Shown: in pieces, positions 10,975-21,058 of the stretch
Layout of the letters: each line of letters opens with the position of its first letter
How positions within the stretch are numbered: position 1 is the first letter of the stretch
From: Nannochloropsis salina CCMP1776
Lineage: Eukaryota; Sar; Eustigmatophyceae; Eustigmatales; Monodopsidaceae
Length of the DNA: 64,000 bases
NCBI GenBank assembly: GCA_004565275.1
Contig: SDOX01000010.1
Location: 815,446-879,445 of the forward strand
Direction: 5' to 3'
Program-made: the position numbers and the translations under genes
Notes under the pieces: model-generated
What the model saw: the letters and a program-made list of their open reading frames with translations, nothing else
What the model was told of the DNA's origin: nothing
Databases searched by the model: none

Positions 10975-13900
10975 CTATGGAGAGTCGTTCCGCTTTCCGT
11001 CGCAGACCTCTCGACCAGCCCTTTCTGGACCTATCGCCTCCTCCTTTTCTACACCGGTGTGAATGGAATTTTCACATTTCCACCGCCCATCGTTGTGCTT
11101 TATGCTTTTCAAGAAACCATCTAGCAATTCTTCGCATCCCACGACGTCTACCAGAACGCTTCGGCTCCCGCTCGCCACGAGTCGACTAAAGCCTCCCCCG
11201 TTGCCCCACCACTCTTCGGCACTTCTCACAAACACATCGTATGTTGACAGTCCATGCAAAACGTGCACTCCAGCAGTTTGAATCTGTCGTACAGTATCTG
11301 TCCCCGAGTTTAGGACGGCCGCAAGCAATGCTAAATGCGCAAGGCCAATGCTAGACTCAAATGAAGAGCTGACCACAGAGTAGAGACCCTTTGTAAGCCC
11401 TAGGGAATGCAAAGCCAAGCACTGCTTCAGACCGCCCAACACAGTAGGTTTCAAAACCAAAGCACACAAGCCTTCCATGCTCAAAAGCTCTATATAGGGA
11501 AGAGGCGGACAAGCAAGGCTCTCATCCAAGGCAAATCTCAAGCGCTGCTCTGTCCGTTTGTGGACCTCCGGAATGCAAAGAGGATCTTTGCATGGCTCTT
11601 CAAGATATTCGATCTTTTCAGGGTGCGATAGACCGCGAATGAAACTTACAGCCTCATCTGCGGACCATGCTTGATTGGCGTCTAGTCGAAGGCGGTGCCC
11701 AAATGTCAGTTCTGCCGTCAAATTGTTCACACGCACCACGTCCTCCTTCACAGGGCGCCCGCCAACTTTAATCTTGCTGCTGCTCGATGTCGAAGTATCC
11801 ATACGGGCTGTGAACGAGGCAGGAGAAGGCAACGAGGGGGTGGGGGACATCAAGGAGGAAGGAGGTACTGAAGGTAAGGAAGGAGAAGTGCGCAAAACGA
11901 GGCCATTCAAGCAGACCTGCCCCGTATGCAGGAGTTGAGCGGGGTAACCCGCCTTCAGGACTCCTGGGATATCCATTCTATACTCTTGCGCTAAAAGGTG
12001 CACCAACGCCATCTCCAGCCCTGCCCGCACCGAGGGCAGCAAGCTGACGTCACTTTCTAACCAATTCTTCCATGCGGCCAGCCCTTTGCTGCCACCGAGC
12101 TTGGGCAACGTCCGCCCGCGCAGGGCCACACTAATCTTTTTCACCTGCTTTTCCGCCTCCAAGAAGGATTCCTTGCTGAACCCAGGCAGTGGACTGGCTT
12201 CCCCGACGCCGACCGAGCCCGAGACGGCCTCCAGCACAAGGATGATCACGCGGCGATGTGTCAGAGGCGGGCCGGAGGATAAGACCAGAGGTTTCTTCAG
12301 GGCCACGGAGCACGTCGTCCACTGTAGGCTTGCTACACGCATGGACTGAGCCTGCAGGGAAGAGGAGGATGACGATGTGGCAGCCAGTGAAGCAGGCGAC
12401 GCCGACGGCCCTCCCTTGCTCTTGGACGCCCCACTCCCACCCCCAGCCGAACCCTTCCCGCTCTCTCTTTCCTGGGCGTCTTCCAAGTGGCGGCGCAGGA
12501 AGGCCGTGGTTTCACGGAGCATCTCCATTTCCTTCTCGACCAGGACTGCGTGGCCTGCGTCGTCGATCCTCTTCACCTCTACCACAGTCCGCGTCACCCC
12601 GCCGCTGCTGCCAACCCCGTCCACCAACGAAGCCCGCAACTCCTCCCCCAGGCCCGCGTACTTCACATCGTTCGCGCCGTAGACTATTAGGGTGGGGACG
12701 TGGCCAGACCTTAAGAAATCCCACAAGGCCGGCTGCTGCGCAAGACTCATGCCAGCGAAGGCCCGACTCAGACCTCCCGGGTCCTCACTCCTTGCCAAGG
12801 CCGCCCGTCGCCTCCGCATCATACGGGCGTAGGAAGGAGACCGCTCCGCCAAACGACCCCACAAGGGTTTACTGTACCACCACCGTAGGAAAGCGCTCCA
12901 TGCTTCCCCCCCCTCGTGCGCCGCCTCTTCGATCCGCCTGCCAAGCCGTCGATCCTCCTCTCGCCGGTCCAAGCGCTCCCCTTCCGCTCTCAAGCCGGGG
13001 TGTGCGGACACGATGATCATTGCCGAGATACGTTGCGGGTATTGCTGGGCCAAGTACATGGCCAAGCGGCCTCCCAGGCTGTAGCCCATGACCGCACATT
13101 GGGCAATCCCGAGTCGGTCCAAGAGCTGAATTAGCGAGAAGGCAACGACGGGCATGGAGTAGGCCGCGGAGCAGCCAACGCCCGCACCGTGCATGGCGGT
13201 GGTCCCGTGCCCTGGAAGGTCGACCGCAAGGCAATCGTAATCCATCGCTAGGCCTCTTGCTCCACTTCCCCCCGAAACGCCAACGATGGTATTGGGGCTG
13301 CTGCTGCTGCAACTCAGCCCAGCATTGCTGGCGCTCGCACAACCTCCTGCCTCCCAAAGGAGGGGTGTCCAATCCTCTTTGCACCCCAAAAAGCCGTGCA
13401 AGAGCAGGAGAGTCGGCTTGGTCCGGGGCCCCGTGCGGATCCAGTCGAGACGAAGCAACTGAGAGAGCCCGGCGTGGACCGTAGTCCGAATCTGGGCGCC
13501 GAGCTGCCGGTGGATCCGTACGTTCTGCGCACGATCCGTGACCACCTCGATCAGCGAGGAGCGGCCTCCCGCTTGGCATGAGTGCAGTGCCGCGACAAGG
13601 TCCCCGGCCGACTTGCAGAGGTGGTAGGGAAGGCCGAAGGCTTGGGTGATGGGCCCGAAGTGGAGGTCGTGGGGGGAGTCGAAGTACGGACTGAAGACGT
13701 CAGCGTGCCGGGCGATGGGAAGAAAAGAAAAAATGCCGCCGCCGCCATTGTTCACCAAGACCACCGTGACGGGAGTGTCGGGGGCAGATGCAGAGGCGGA
13801 GGCTCCCGAGAGAGCGTGGAGGGCGTTTAAATCGTGCAGGCAGGCCATGTCCCCCACCAGGAGAGTGACGGGCTTTCCCAGCCCAGCCGCGTAACCCATC

Positions 13901-16900
13901 GCCGAGCTGAGGATACCGTCAATCCCAGAGGCACCGCGATTCATGGCCACGCTTGCCAAAGGGGCTGGAGCGGACGGGGCAGCGGTGGTGGACGCGAGGG
14001 TGGCAAAGGTCTCCATATCACGAACAGGCATGCTGTTGGAAAGGAAAAGCCCGTGTCCGGCGGGCAACAGGCGAGCGACGAGATGCGCAGTCATCGGCTC
14101 GTTGAGGAGCCTGGAGTCTGTCGGAGCGGGAGACGGCGGCGACGAGGAGGGAACAGGAGACGGGTTGAGCGCGGACGGGGAGGAAGGCAAAGGGCCGGGC
14201 CCTGCTGGACCTAGGGTGCCGGCTTCGGGACCCAACTCCTCCGCGATCTCGTGCTCGATCCGTGCTGCCAGGGTCTTCAGGAGGGGCAGGAGGCCGCTTT
14301 GCCCGGCCCCGTCCGCGGCCTGGGAGGCCTCGGGCTTTCGACGCCGCTCCCAGTCCAAAGACGCGTCCAGGCTATGGACGAAGGTGGGGATGTCCGAGCA
14401 GACGTGGTGGGTAGCAGAGAGCTCGGGGTCCCGCCGAGCCGGGGAGGGGACGACGTGGATGAGTGTAGCGGCCCGGGAAGCCACCATGAACTTGGGCAGG
14501 CGCTTGCTCACCAAGGGCGAGCCGATCTGCAGGATCACGTCTGGGTCTAAAGCAGAGCTAATCAATGGGTCGGCCAACAGGGACTCGTACGGGGCCACCA
14601 AGAGATGTTTGAGCGCAGGATCGCACCGCAAGCCGGAGCCCATGTCTGCGAATATGGGCCACCGCAATCCCTGCGCCAGCCACCGGACATGCGCCCGATC
14701 TCGGCGTTGCGGCAGCCGGCCGATGACCAGAAGCCCCCTTTGAGCGTCGTGGATGGCGGCCAGCAGGTCGGGAGAGAGCGAGCAGGAGGGTCGAAGGCGG
14801 GGGAAGCACGTGTAAGGCTGCAGGCTCCGTTCCCACTGCGCAAAGCGCCGCCCTCCCAGGCAGGCGTCAGGCCATTCCGAGTGCAAGCCCGGCACGGCCG
14901 TGTCCCTGACAGCCCCGCCTTCGGGAGCCAAGTTTTCTCGCAGCATGAAATTGAGATGAACGGGCCCTGGGTCAGCCCCGCGGGCCATGCTGACGGCGTA
15001 GTCGACGTCGGAGAGGAGAGAGGAGGCCAGGACCTCGGGGGTCGGGCAGGGCACATCCTTGGTCCACCGCGCGAAATGCAAGAACATGTCGGGCTGGGCT
15101 ACCGTCTGGTTCGCACCGCAGTCTCGCTGCTCTGGAGGCCTGTCCGCGGTGAGCAACAGCAGGGGGACGCGGTCGGTCGCCGCCTCCACGGCGGCAGGCA
15201 AAAGGTTGGCAACGGCCGTCCCTGAGGTCACGATCACGGCCGCCGGACGCCCCCGCGCCCGCGCGTAGCCCAGGCAGTAGAAGCCCGCGCCCCGCTCGTC
15301 GTGATGCACCATCAAGGTGGTGTCGGGGTGACGGGCAGCGGCCGTGACCAAAGGGGTCGAGCGGGACCCGGGGGCGATGACGAAATGGGTGACTCCGTTC
15401 CGGGCCAGCTCCTCCACCACCAACGTCGCCCACAGGGTGGCCAGGTTAGGGAGGCTACGTAGAGGCGGGGAGGGGCGAGGGAACATGCGGACAAAATTCG
15501 CCATTTTCGCGCCAATTTCCGCCCACTCCCCCTCGGCCGTCGACCCCGGCACGATCCCTGCCCCGGCGAAGACATGAGCCCGCTCGCGCACTATCAGCAC
15601 CGATCGAATCGCCACCGCAAACTCGGCGCTCTCGCGGGATAGGAATCCAATGGGCCCCGCGTAGAAGCCGCGGTCGAAGGGCTCGAGCTGACGAATGGCC
15701 TGAAGGGCCGTGAGACGAGGCTCGCCCGCTACAGCCGGCGTGGGATGCAAGGCAGCCAAAAAGTCGAAGGCGGAGGAGGAAGAGCATGTCTCCGGGCTTT
15801 CCCTCCAATCCTCTTGCGTATCGCTTTCGGAAGCAGCACCGCTTCTTCTGCGCAGCCGGCCGGTTATTTTGTGACAGATATGCTGCACGTGTTGCAAGCG
15901 CAGGACGAAGGCGGGAAAGCGCTCCACCCTCCCCCCTTGGACCAAGGGCCGCAGGGCATCTTCGATCGACTCCGCCGTAACCCGATTCTCGAACCGGTCC
16001 TTGTGAGAGGCCATCAGCTCCGCAGCCAGGGCCTCGTCCTCCTCCGGCGTCTGACCGCGGGGGCGAGTGCCCGCCAGGGCTTCCGTGGAGATGGCCCCTC
16101 CCGCGACGCGGAAGAGCTGCTCGGGCGTGCACCCCAAGAAGGCCCGATCGGCGTCCAGCTGCAGACAGAACAGGTAGCCGTAGTGCCCACGAAGCCGCAG
16201 GACCAGATCCAGGGGACGCGGCTTTCGGGGAAAGGTAAAGTGCACGGCGCGGGCCAGCACCACCTTTCGATACTCCCCCGCCTGCATGGCGGCCAGGGCC
16301 TTCCCGACGCCTTCGTGCCAGGCGTCGAACTGGGACGGCTCCTCGCACGAGACAGGGGCGGGCAAGAGCGCGTCGCCTGCCCCCTCGTCGTCGCCGTCCG
16401 TGGCCGCCACTTGCACGTCGCGAAGGAGATGGAGCAAGGCCGTGCGCCCTGCCTGCAGTTCTTGGACGTTACTGAATCGGAGGTTGAGGGCCAGGAGGAA
16501 AGACCCGTCCAAGGGCCCGTCCCCATGACGCGTGCAGCGAATCAACTCCAAGGCCGGCAAAACCAGGTAAGAGGCGCCAAAGCCCTGCCACTCCGCGGAT
16601 GGATGAGGGTACTGTGGGTCAAAGCGGCCGCCACCGTAGTATGTCACGGCCGCAGGCACGTCCTTCCCGCACAGACCGAGCTTCTCCTTGGAGGCACCGA
16701 GCTCCTCCGCCCCCCCCACACAATGGGCGGCTCCAACGCCAGCCATGACCAGACCTCTCTCGGGGACTCGGAAAAAAAGGCGTGGCATAAGGCGCTCTGG
16801 CTGCCCTCGCAGCCAAAGTAAGGCGCTCTCTTCGTCTAGGATGTCTGAGACTGGGACCTCAATGCGCACAAATCGAGGATGGGCAGATGAGGACTCGGCG

Positions 16901-17358
16901 GCGGGGGTGGTACAGGGAGCCTTTTCGGAGACATTGCTTAATCGAGAGGCCGGTGGAGACAGGGGAGAATGCAGGGAGGGTATTGCCATGTCTCGCACCG
17001 CATCCACTAGCAAATCACGGGCTTTACCCAAGGGTACTGGGAAAGCATGATACCCGCCCATCCGATGGTGCCCACTAAGTGGCAGGCCAAAGTGAGGAAT
17101 AGGTGGAGGCGTCGACGTCGAGGTAGTTGGAGAAGAGCAGGAAGAAGAGGGACATGAACAAGACGCCGTCTCCACTTCTATTGCTTTCTCATCCTTGCTT
17201 CCTGCAGTAGTCATCCCCTCTCGCTCAGGGGAGGATGAGCTATGGAAGTGCAGCCGTCGATTACCGCTTCCGGTCTTAAAACCAGAACTGTTACTGCTAT
17301 TTGTCATCCCGCTATTTGAACTTCCCGCAACGTACCGCTCATCTAGCGCGGCTACCAT
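10975..17358 (-). CDS. PHYLLO: PHYLLO: fused MenF-MenD-MenH-MenC for phylloquinone/menaquinone synthesis
   Basis: One uninterrupted frame of 2127 aa carries four consecutive enzymes from chorismate to o-succinylbenzoate. MenF, isochorismate synthase (about 110-640): LGCTPEQLFRV, EALAGTRPRG and GAGIVPGS near 602. MenD, SEPHCHC synthase (about 645-1270): FVIAPGSRSTPL, VTSGTAVANLLPA and the ThDP-binding GDMACLHDLNAL...NNGGGGIF near 1170-1200. MenH, alpha/beta hydrolase (about 1310-1620): LLLLHGFLG, the nucleophile elbow GYSLGGR near 1424 and the catalytic His in DDAGHAV near 1600. MenC, enolase-superfamily o-succinylbenzoate synthase (about 1670-2100): LRLDANQAW near 1890, EEP near 1918, FALDES near 1943 and VLKPTVLGG near 1970, so metal ligands and catalytic Lys are all present. 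MenF looks complete. The first 110 residues are Ser-rich with no clear signal peptide, so plastid import by the usual bipartite leader is not supported. Confidence 0.95.
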   Translation of the reverse strand: MVAALDERYVAGSSNSGMTNSSNSSGFKTGSGNRRLHFHSSSSPEREGMTTAGSKDEKAIEVETASCSCPSSSCSSPTTSTSTPPPIPHFGLPLSGHHRMGGYHAFPVPLGKARDLLVDAVRDMAIPSLHSPLSPPASRLSNVSEKAPCTTPAAESSSAHPRFVRIEVPVSDILDEESALLWLRGQPERLMPRLFFRVPERGLVMAGVGAAHCVGGAEELGASKEKLGLCGKDVPAAVTYYGGGRFDPQYPHPSAEWQGFGASYLVLPALELIRCTRHGDGPLDGSFLLALNLRFSNVQELQAGRTALLHLLRDVQVAATDGDDEGAGDALLPAPVSCEEPSQFDAWHEGVGKALAAMQAGEYRKVVLARAVHFTFPRKPRPLDLVLRLRGHYGYLFCLQLDADRAFLGCTPEQLFRVAGGAISTEALAGTRPRGQTPEEDEALAAELMASHKDRFENRVTAESIEDALRPLVQGGRVERFPAFVLRLQHVQHICHKITGRLRRRSGAASESDTQEDWRESPETCSSSSAFDFLAALHPTPAVAGEPRLTALQAIRQLEPFDRGFYAGPIGFLSRESAEFAVAIRSVLIVRERAHVFAGAGIVPGSTAEGEWAEIGAKMANFVRMFPRPSPPLRSLPNLATLWATLVVEELARNGVTHFVIAPGSRSTPLVTAAARHPDTTLMVHHDERGAGFYCLGYARARGRPAAVIVTSGTAVANLLPAAVEAATDRVPLLLLTADRPPEQRDCGANQTVAQPDMFLHFARWTKDVPCPTPEVLASSLLSDVDYAVSMARGADPGPVHLNFMLRENLAPEGGAVRDTAVPGLHSEWPDACLGGRRFAQWERSLQPYTCFPRLRPSCSLSPDLLAAIHDAQRGLLVIGRLPQRRDRAHVRWLAQGLRWPIFADMGSGLRCDPALKHLLVAPYESLLADPLISSALDPDVILQIGSPLVSKRLPKFMVASRAATLIHVVPSPARRDPELSATHHVCSDIPTFVHSLDASLDWERRRKPEASQAADGAGQSGLLPLLKTLAARIEHEIAEELGPEAGTLGPAGPGPLPSSPSALNPSPVPSSSPPSPAPTDSRLLNEPMTAHLVARLLPAGHGLFLSNSMPVRDMETFATLASTTAAPSAPAPLASVAMNRGASGIDGILSSAMGYAAGLGKPVTLLVGDMACLHDLNALHALSGASASASAPDTPVTVVLVNNGGGGIFSFLPIARHADVFSPYFDSPHDLHFGPITQAFGLPYHLCKSAGDLVAALHSCQAGGRSSLIEVVTDRAQNVRIHRQLGAQIRTTVHAGLSQLLRLDWIRTGPRTKPTLLLLHGFLGCKEDWTPLLWEAGGCASASNAGLSCSSSSPNTIVGVSGGSGARGLAMDYDCLAVDLPGHGTTAMHGAGVGCSAAYSMPVVAFSLIQLLDRLGIAQCAVMGYSLGGRLAMYLAQQYPQRISAMIIVSAHPGLRAEGERLDRREEDRRLGRRIEEAAHEGGEAWSAFLRWWYSKPLWGRLAERSPSYARMMRRRRAALARSEDPGGLSRAFAGMSLAQQPALWDFLRSGHVPTLIVYGANDVKYAGLGEELRASLVDGVGSSGGVTRTVVEVKRIDDAGHAVLVEKEMEMLRETTAFLRRHLEDAQERESGKGSAGGGSGASKSKGGPSASPASLAATSSSSSSLQAQSMRVASLQWTTCSVALKKPLVLSSGPPLTHRRVIILVLEAVSGSVGVGEASPLPGFSKESFLEAEKQVKKISVALRGRTLPKLGGSKGLAAWKNWLESDVSLLPSVRAGLEMALVHLLAQEYRMDIPGVLKAGYPAQLLHTGQVCLNGLVLRTSPSLPSVPPSSLMSPTPSLPSPASFTARMDTSTSSSSKIKVGGRPVKEDVVRVNNLTAELTFGHRLRLDANQAWSADEAVSFIRGLSHPEKIEYLEEPCKDPLCIPEVHKRTEQRLRFALDESLACPPLPYIELLSMEGLCALVLKPTVLGGLKQCLALHSLGLTKGLYSVVSSSFESSIGLAHLALLAAVLNSGTDTVRQIQTAGVHVLHGLSTYDVFVRSAEEWWGNGGGFSRLVASGSRSVLVDVVGCEELLDGFLKSIKHNDGRWKCENSIHTGVEKEEAIGPERAGREVCDGKRNDSP

Positions 17359-18237
17359 GAGTGCATACTACGGAACCGCATCATAAGGCCAAGCCTCCCG
17401 TCGTAGCTGTAGGCGTATAATTGAAGACAAGATTACACATGAAAAAAAATGTATGACGAGAATCCAAAAGGCTTTGAGCGTCTTTTACCACATTTAAACA
17501 TCATTGAATTGCTATTAAGATTCCTAATTCCTTATCTGGGGCGGTACACGCGGCTGGAGATGGCATATGCGCTGGCCCTGCTTGGACTGACCCGGGATGC
17601 AGAGCTTCAAAGCTCCCGAACGTGCGGGTCTCGTCCATCGAGCGAGAAACATCATCTAGCGGTGTAGCTGCCCCCGGCGTCAGGCGTGGCCGCTTTTGTG
17701 GGCTGCCCAAACAGGTCGCCTTCCTCCGTTTGCATCCACGCTTTATTTGTAAGAGAAGAGGAGTTGAATGGCTGGTTTACGGTGGGACACTTCGCAAAGC
17801 GCGTAAATATCGCTTCGTCTCATTGCGAGACCGCCCGAGAATGGGATTTTCCCTTCCATTCCGCAGACAATGGCTATCAGCATCCCATAATCAACATAAC
17901 ATTGTTCTCATAGACAGTGACGTGAGATTTTTGATTAGATTGGAAACTTCCCGCTTTATGAAGGTCCGGAAAAATGACAATTTGGCGCAGCTTCGCATCC
18001 GATTGGAGAAGACAGAAAGTCCAATTAAAGCCACACAAAGGAATCATTTTCATACATGCGCAACTCATTGAAAGAAATTCTCACCAATCTGTCACTCCAA
18101 GTATTTTCTTACCCTTTTTTCGTGCACAAGTAAGAAATTAAGACATATTTGTTACCTCCTACTAGAAAGGAACATCGAGGAGGCGCAAGTTCTGCCATTG
18201 ATAGAACACAAGATATCCGTGATGTGTGTGTTTCGAT
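17359..18237. other. Intergenic region upstream of PHYLLO
   Basis: About 880 bp between the PHYLLO start and the tRNA-like locus. Should contain the PHYLLO promoter. Short open frames occur but none shows family motifs. No upstream exon with a leader peptide could be supported. Confidence 0.5.
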
Positions 18238-18346
18238 GTCCGTTTGGCCGAGTGGTTAAGGCGACGCCCTGCTACTTGATTCCAAATCACCTCATGCCGA
18301 TAGGCGTTGTGCTTTGCACGCGAAGGTTCGAATCCAGATCCGTTCC
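18238..18346 (+). tRNA. tRNA-Ser(GCU)-like locus with intron; 3' end does not pair
   Basis: Class II tRNA architecture: T8, D arm GGCCGAGTGGTTAAGGC, perfectly paired 5-bp anticodon stem (ACGCC 18264-18268 with GGCGT 18303-18307), loop with anticodon GCT at 18271-18273, and a variable arm GTGC-TTT-GCAC. A 27-nt intron (18275-18301) sits exactly one base 3' of the anticodon, the canonical eukaryotic position. A T loop GGTTCGAATCC follows. However, beyond the first two pairs the T stem fails (GAAGG against CCAGA), and the 5' GTCCGTT has no complementary partner after the T arm. Either the gene has lost its proper 3' end and is a pseudogene, or the acceptor needs an unusual repair. Type IIA serine identity is firm; function is doubtful. 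Confidence 0.55.
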
Positions 18347-18517
18347 ACCCCACTACTCCGTTACAGCGAGGGCAGCGGTCGTTCTATTCAGCGGACGTCC
18401 ACCTTATTTTTCCTCTTTCCTACTGCTCTATATTGTTTTTCGCTATGGAGGCATTTTTCTGCATTCGCAGGGTCACAAAACTTTTGGTTCTTTACTTTTC
18501 TTTTTATGACATGTACT

Positions 18518-20258
18518 CTACGTGCAATTTTCCTCCACGACGTACAAGAAGCCGCACATCAGCCATTCAGTTACTACGTCTACACATTCCAAACTCTCCC
18601 GCAAAACGCTGCTAATATCTTGCAATGGAAAGGGTGAGGCCCCCCCGGTCAAACAGTTGCAAATCCGCCGCCGTCGCTCTTCGTCCTCGTCTCGTAAATC
18701 CCAGACATGCCCATCGACGAACAGCAGGCGGCCTCCATCCGCGTGCGCGAACTTGAGTCCCTCCGCCCGGTAAAGCTTTCGCGGCATGGACGCTTGAGTT
18801 GCCCCCTTTTCTTCTGTTTCCCTTGACGACTCCCACCCAAGCAACTCTTGGACGACAGCACGAGCCTCCTCCCTTTCCATCCACACACCAAACTCCTCTC
18901 CCTCCTCCGCGGCCACTGCCCTCGAACGATGCTTGGGTCCCGTCAACGACCGCCCCGCCCACCGCGCCAGCAGAGCATCGTCATCCAGCACCGCAGCTAA
19001 GGCATCTTGAACCAAGCCTCTGACCTGCTTGAGCGCCACAGGGGTGATCTCACCCACATCCTGGGCGTAAGGGAGGCGCGGGTCCACGTAAAACCGCGGG
19101 CCGGCCTTTCTTTCTCGCAGGGTGGATACCGCTGCTGCGGTGGCGGCTTCCAAGAGTTCTTCTTGCGTGGGGGCCCGGAAACCGATGGAGTACGTCATAC
19201 AGTCCTGGTCGAGGCTGACGCCGTCGTGAGGGACGCGGGGGGGGAGGTAGAGCAGGTCCCCGGGCTCGAGGGTCCACGCGTGAGTTTCTCGGAAGCTGGC
19301 GAGGACACGTAGAGGGTTGTGCGGTATTAAGGACCGGGCCTCGGTTTCGCGGTCCATGAGCGCGTTCTGGATCGACCACTTCCGTGTGCCGCGGCCTTGG
19401 AGGAGGAAGACGTCGTAGTTGTCCACATGCGGGCCGATGCCCCCCGCCTGCGGCGCGTAGCTGATCATGCTGTCGGTTTAGGCAGGGTGGAGGGAAAATA
19501 CCCGTCATGATGACTGAGCGGGGGAGGCAAGAGCCACCGTTTTCAGCAGATGCCCGCGGCCCCAAGGCACCCTTAGCCCTGGTGGGCAACAGCCGCCTGT
19601 TCAGGGCGGGACCACGGCCACCCCCCCTTTCCCCACCACCGCCCGCTACTCACATGTCGTCCACGCGCCAGTTGGGCAAAAAACGGAAGGACTGAAGCAG
19701 ATCTCCGACCTCGGGGACATGCCTGTCCACCTCCTGCACTAAAACTGTCCACGTTCGTCCCTCCCCCTTGTCCCCCTCCCCCTGAAAGTCTTCTTCATCA
19801 AACGGGCCTTGTCGAACGCTCCACGTGGCTCCCTCGTCGCCGTGGCAGCCTTCTTCTTCCGCCTCAACCTTATTGCGCAGAGCCCAGTGCTCGATCAGTC
19901 GTGAGGGCGCCCTCCCGTCGCAGGCCAGGGCTAACAACTCGCCGGGTCCTACAACCGCCACGGAGGGGTCGAAGGCCCGACGAATCAACAAGGGTTTCTG
20001 TTGCCAAAATTCCTCTAAAAATTGTGCGTGCTTACTAGGAGGCAACCCATCCTCCCATACTGCCGGCGGGCTTGGCAGAGGCTTGATGCCTTCTTGAGAT
20101 CTGGCACTCGCACCCCGTTCCAGCCTTGACGGCCATCCTTTCAGGGCCAAGTTTGGAAATTGTTGAGGACTTAAAAAAGCATCCGAGGACGGAAACAGCA
20201 ACACTGCAATACTTGCCACCACAGAGATTGGCAGCATCTCACATACACGATGCCACAT
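18518..20258 (-). CDS. YcfD/RoxA-type ribosomal oxygenase with plastid leader, two exons
   Basis: 2-oxoglutarate/Fe(II) oxygenase of the cupin/JmjC type, related to bacterial YcfD (RoxA), which hydroxylates an arginine of ribosomal protein L16. Exon 1 is 20258-19654 and exon 2 is 19469-18518, with a 184-nt intron (GTGAGT...ACAG). The join restores WRVDDIMISYA, the family's LPDWRxDDxMVSYA block. The protein is 518 aa. Metal ligands: His and Asp in GPHVDNYDVFLLQ, second His in PPRVPHDG, followed by the family block TYSIGFRAP. The C-terminal 150 residues match the winged-helix region in placement. The N-terminus is a hydrophobic signal ending SSDA|FLSP (A27/F28), typical of import into a red-derived plastid, so the inferred target is the plastid ribosome. 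Start: first ATG; an ATG seven codons later is equally good. The frame has a further upstream non-ATG codon that I rejected. Confidence 0.85.
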
Positions 20259-21058
20259 AAGAGGCACACCAGGAAGCGACAGAACTACTTGCTCGCGCCT
20301 GCAGTCCAGTGCGAAGTAGTAGCTGTGGGAGAAAACACGACGCCTGGAGCCTGGGACATTCGACCACTGTTATATATGTTTTGAATTTATACTTTGAATT
20401 CATTACAAGCTGGTCAGCGTGTATTGGCGTCAATAAACAATTTGGGCGGTAGCAACATGCAAATCAGTCCCACAAGCTTGAACTTGACGCGTTGCTTCCT
20501 GTTCTGGGCACGTATCACCAGCTGAGACTTGCAGGCTTGCGAGCTCGCACGCGACATCACCCAAGGCCAACAAGGACGCAACAGGGAAACACACAGGATA
20601 TTTCAGCTTTGTACACCCGGCAAGAGAATGAAAGAGAAGACGGTGTTGGGTTATCTTGTCCTCTGTTGCAAGGGGGCCACGGTGCTTCCTGCTCTGTCAC
20701 TGAGGACTCCGGCGTTGGACTGTTGGAAGCTGTCCTTTCCTCCCATTTAGGGCAAAAATAAGTTTCCTCATACTTTATTCTTTGGAGACAAGCCTCCTTC
20801 TTCTCCAATCGAAAAGAGTGTCCATCCCTCTTGGTCCTCCCCACTCTACAATGGGCGCATTTCCATCGCCCACCACGACTGCCGAGCTAAAAAACACGCC
20901 ACCCCGCTCACAAAATCGCTGGGAAGAGAAAATTGCATACTGCTTCGCCTGCACATAAAGCCTTACATTCTCTGCACACTCCCAGATCCTTATGGTCCCT
21001 GGCGGCCGCTGAAGCGCTGCTCTTAACCCCCCCTAGCCCTCAAACGTAGCCTGTCTCA
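20259..21058. other. Intergenic region
   Basis: About 800 bp between the oxygenase start and the MANF stop (both minus strand). No recognisable coding, RNA or repeat feature. Confidence 0.5.

Noticed and set aside
15745-16821. 358-codon plus-strand frame over PHYLLO
   Set aside because: Shadow of the MenF region; no family motifs and skewed composition.
18238-18346. Permuted (circularly arranged) tRNA gene
   Set aside because: T arm follows the anticodon arm in normal order, and no acceptor-like 3' half lies upstream, so only a defective or unusual end remains.
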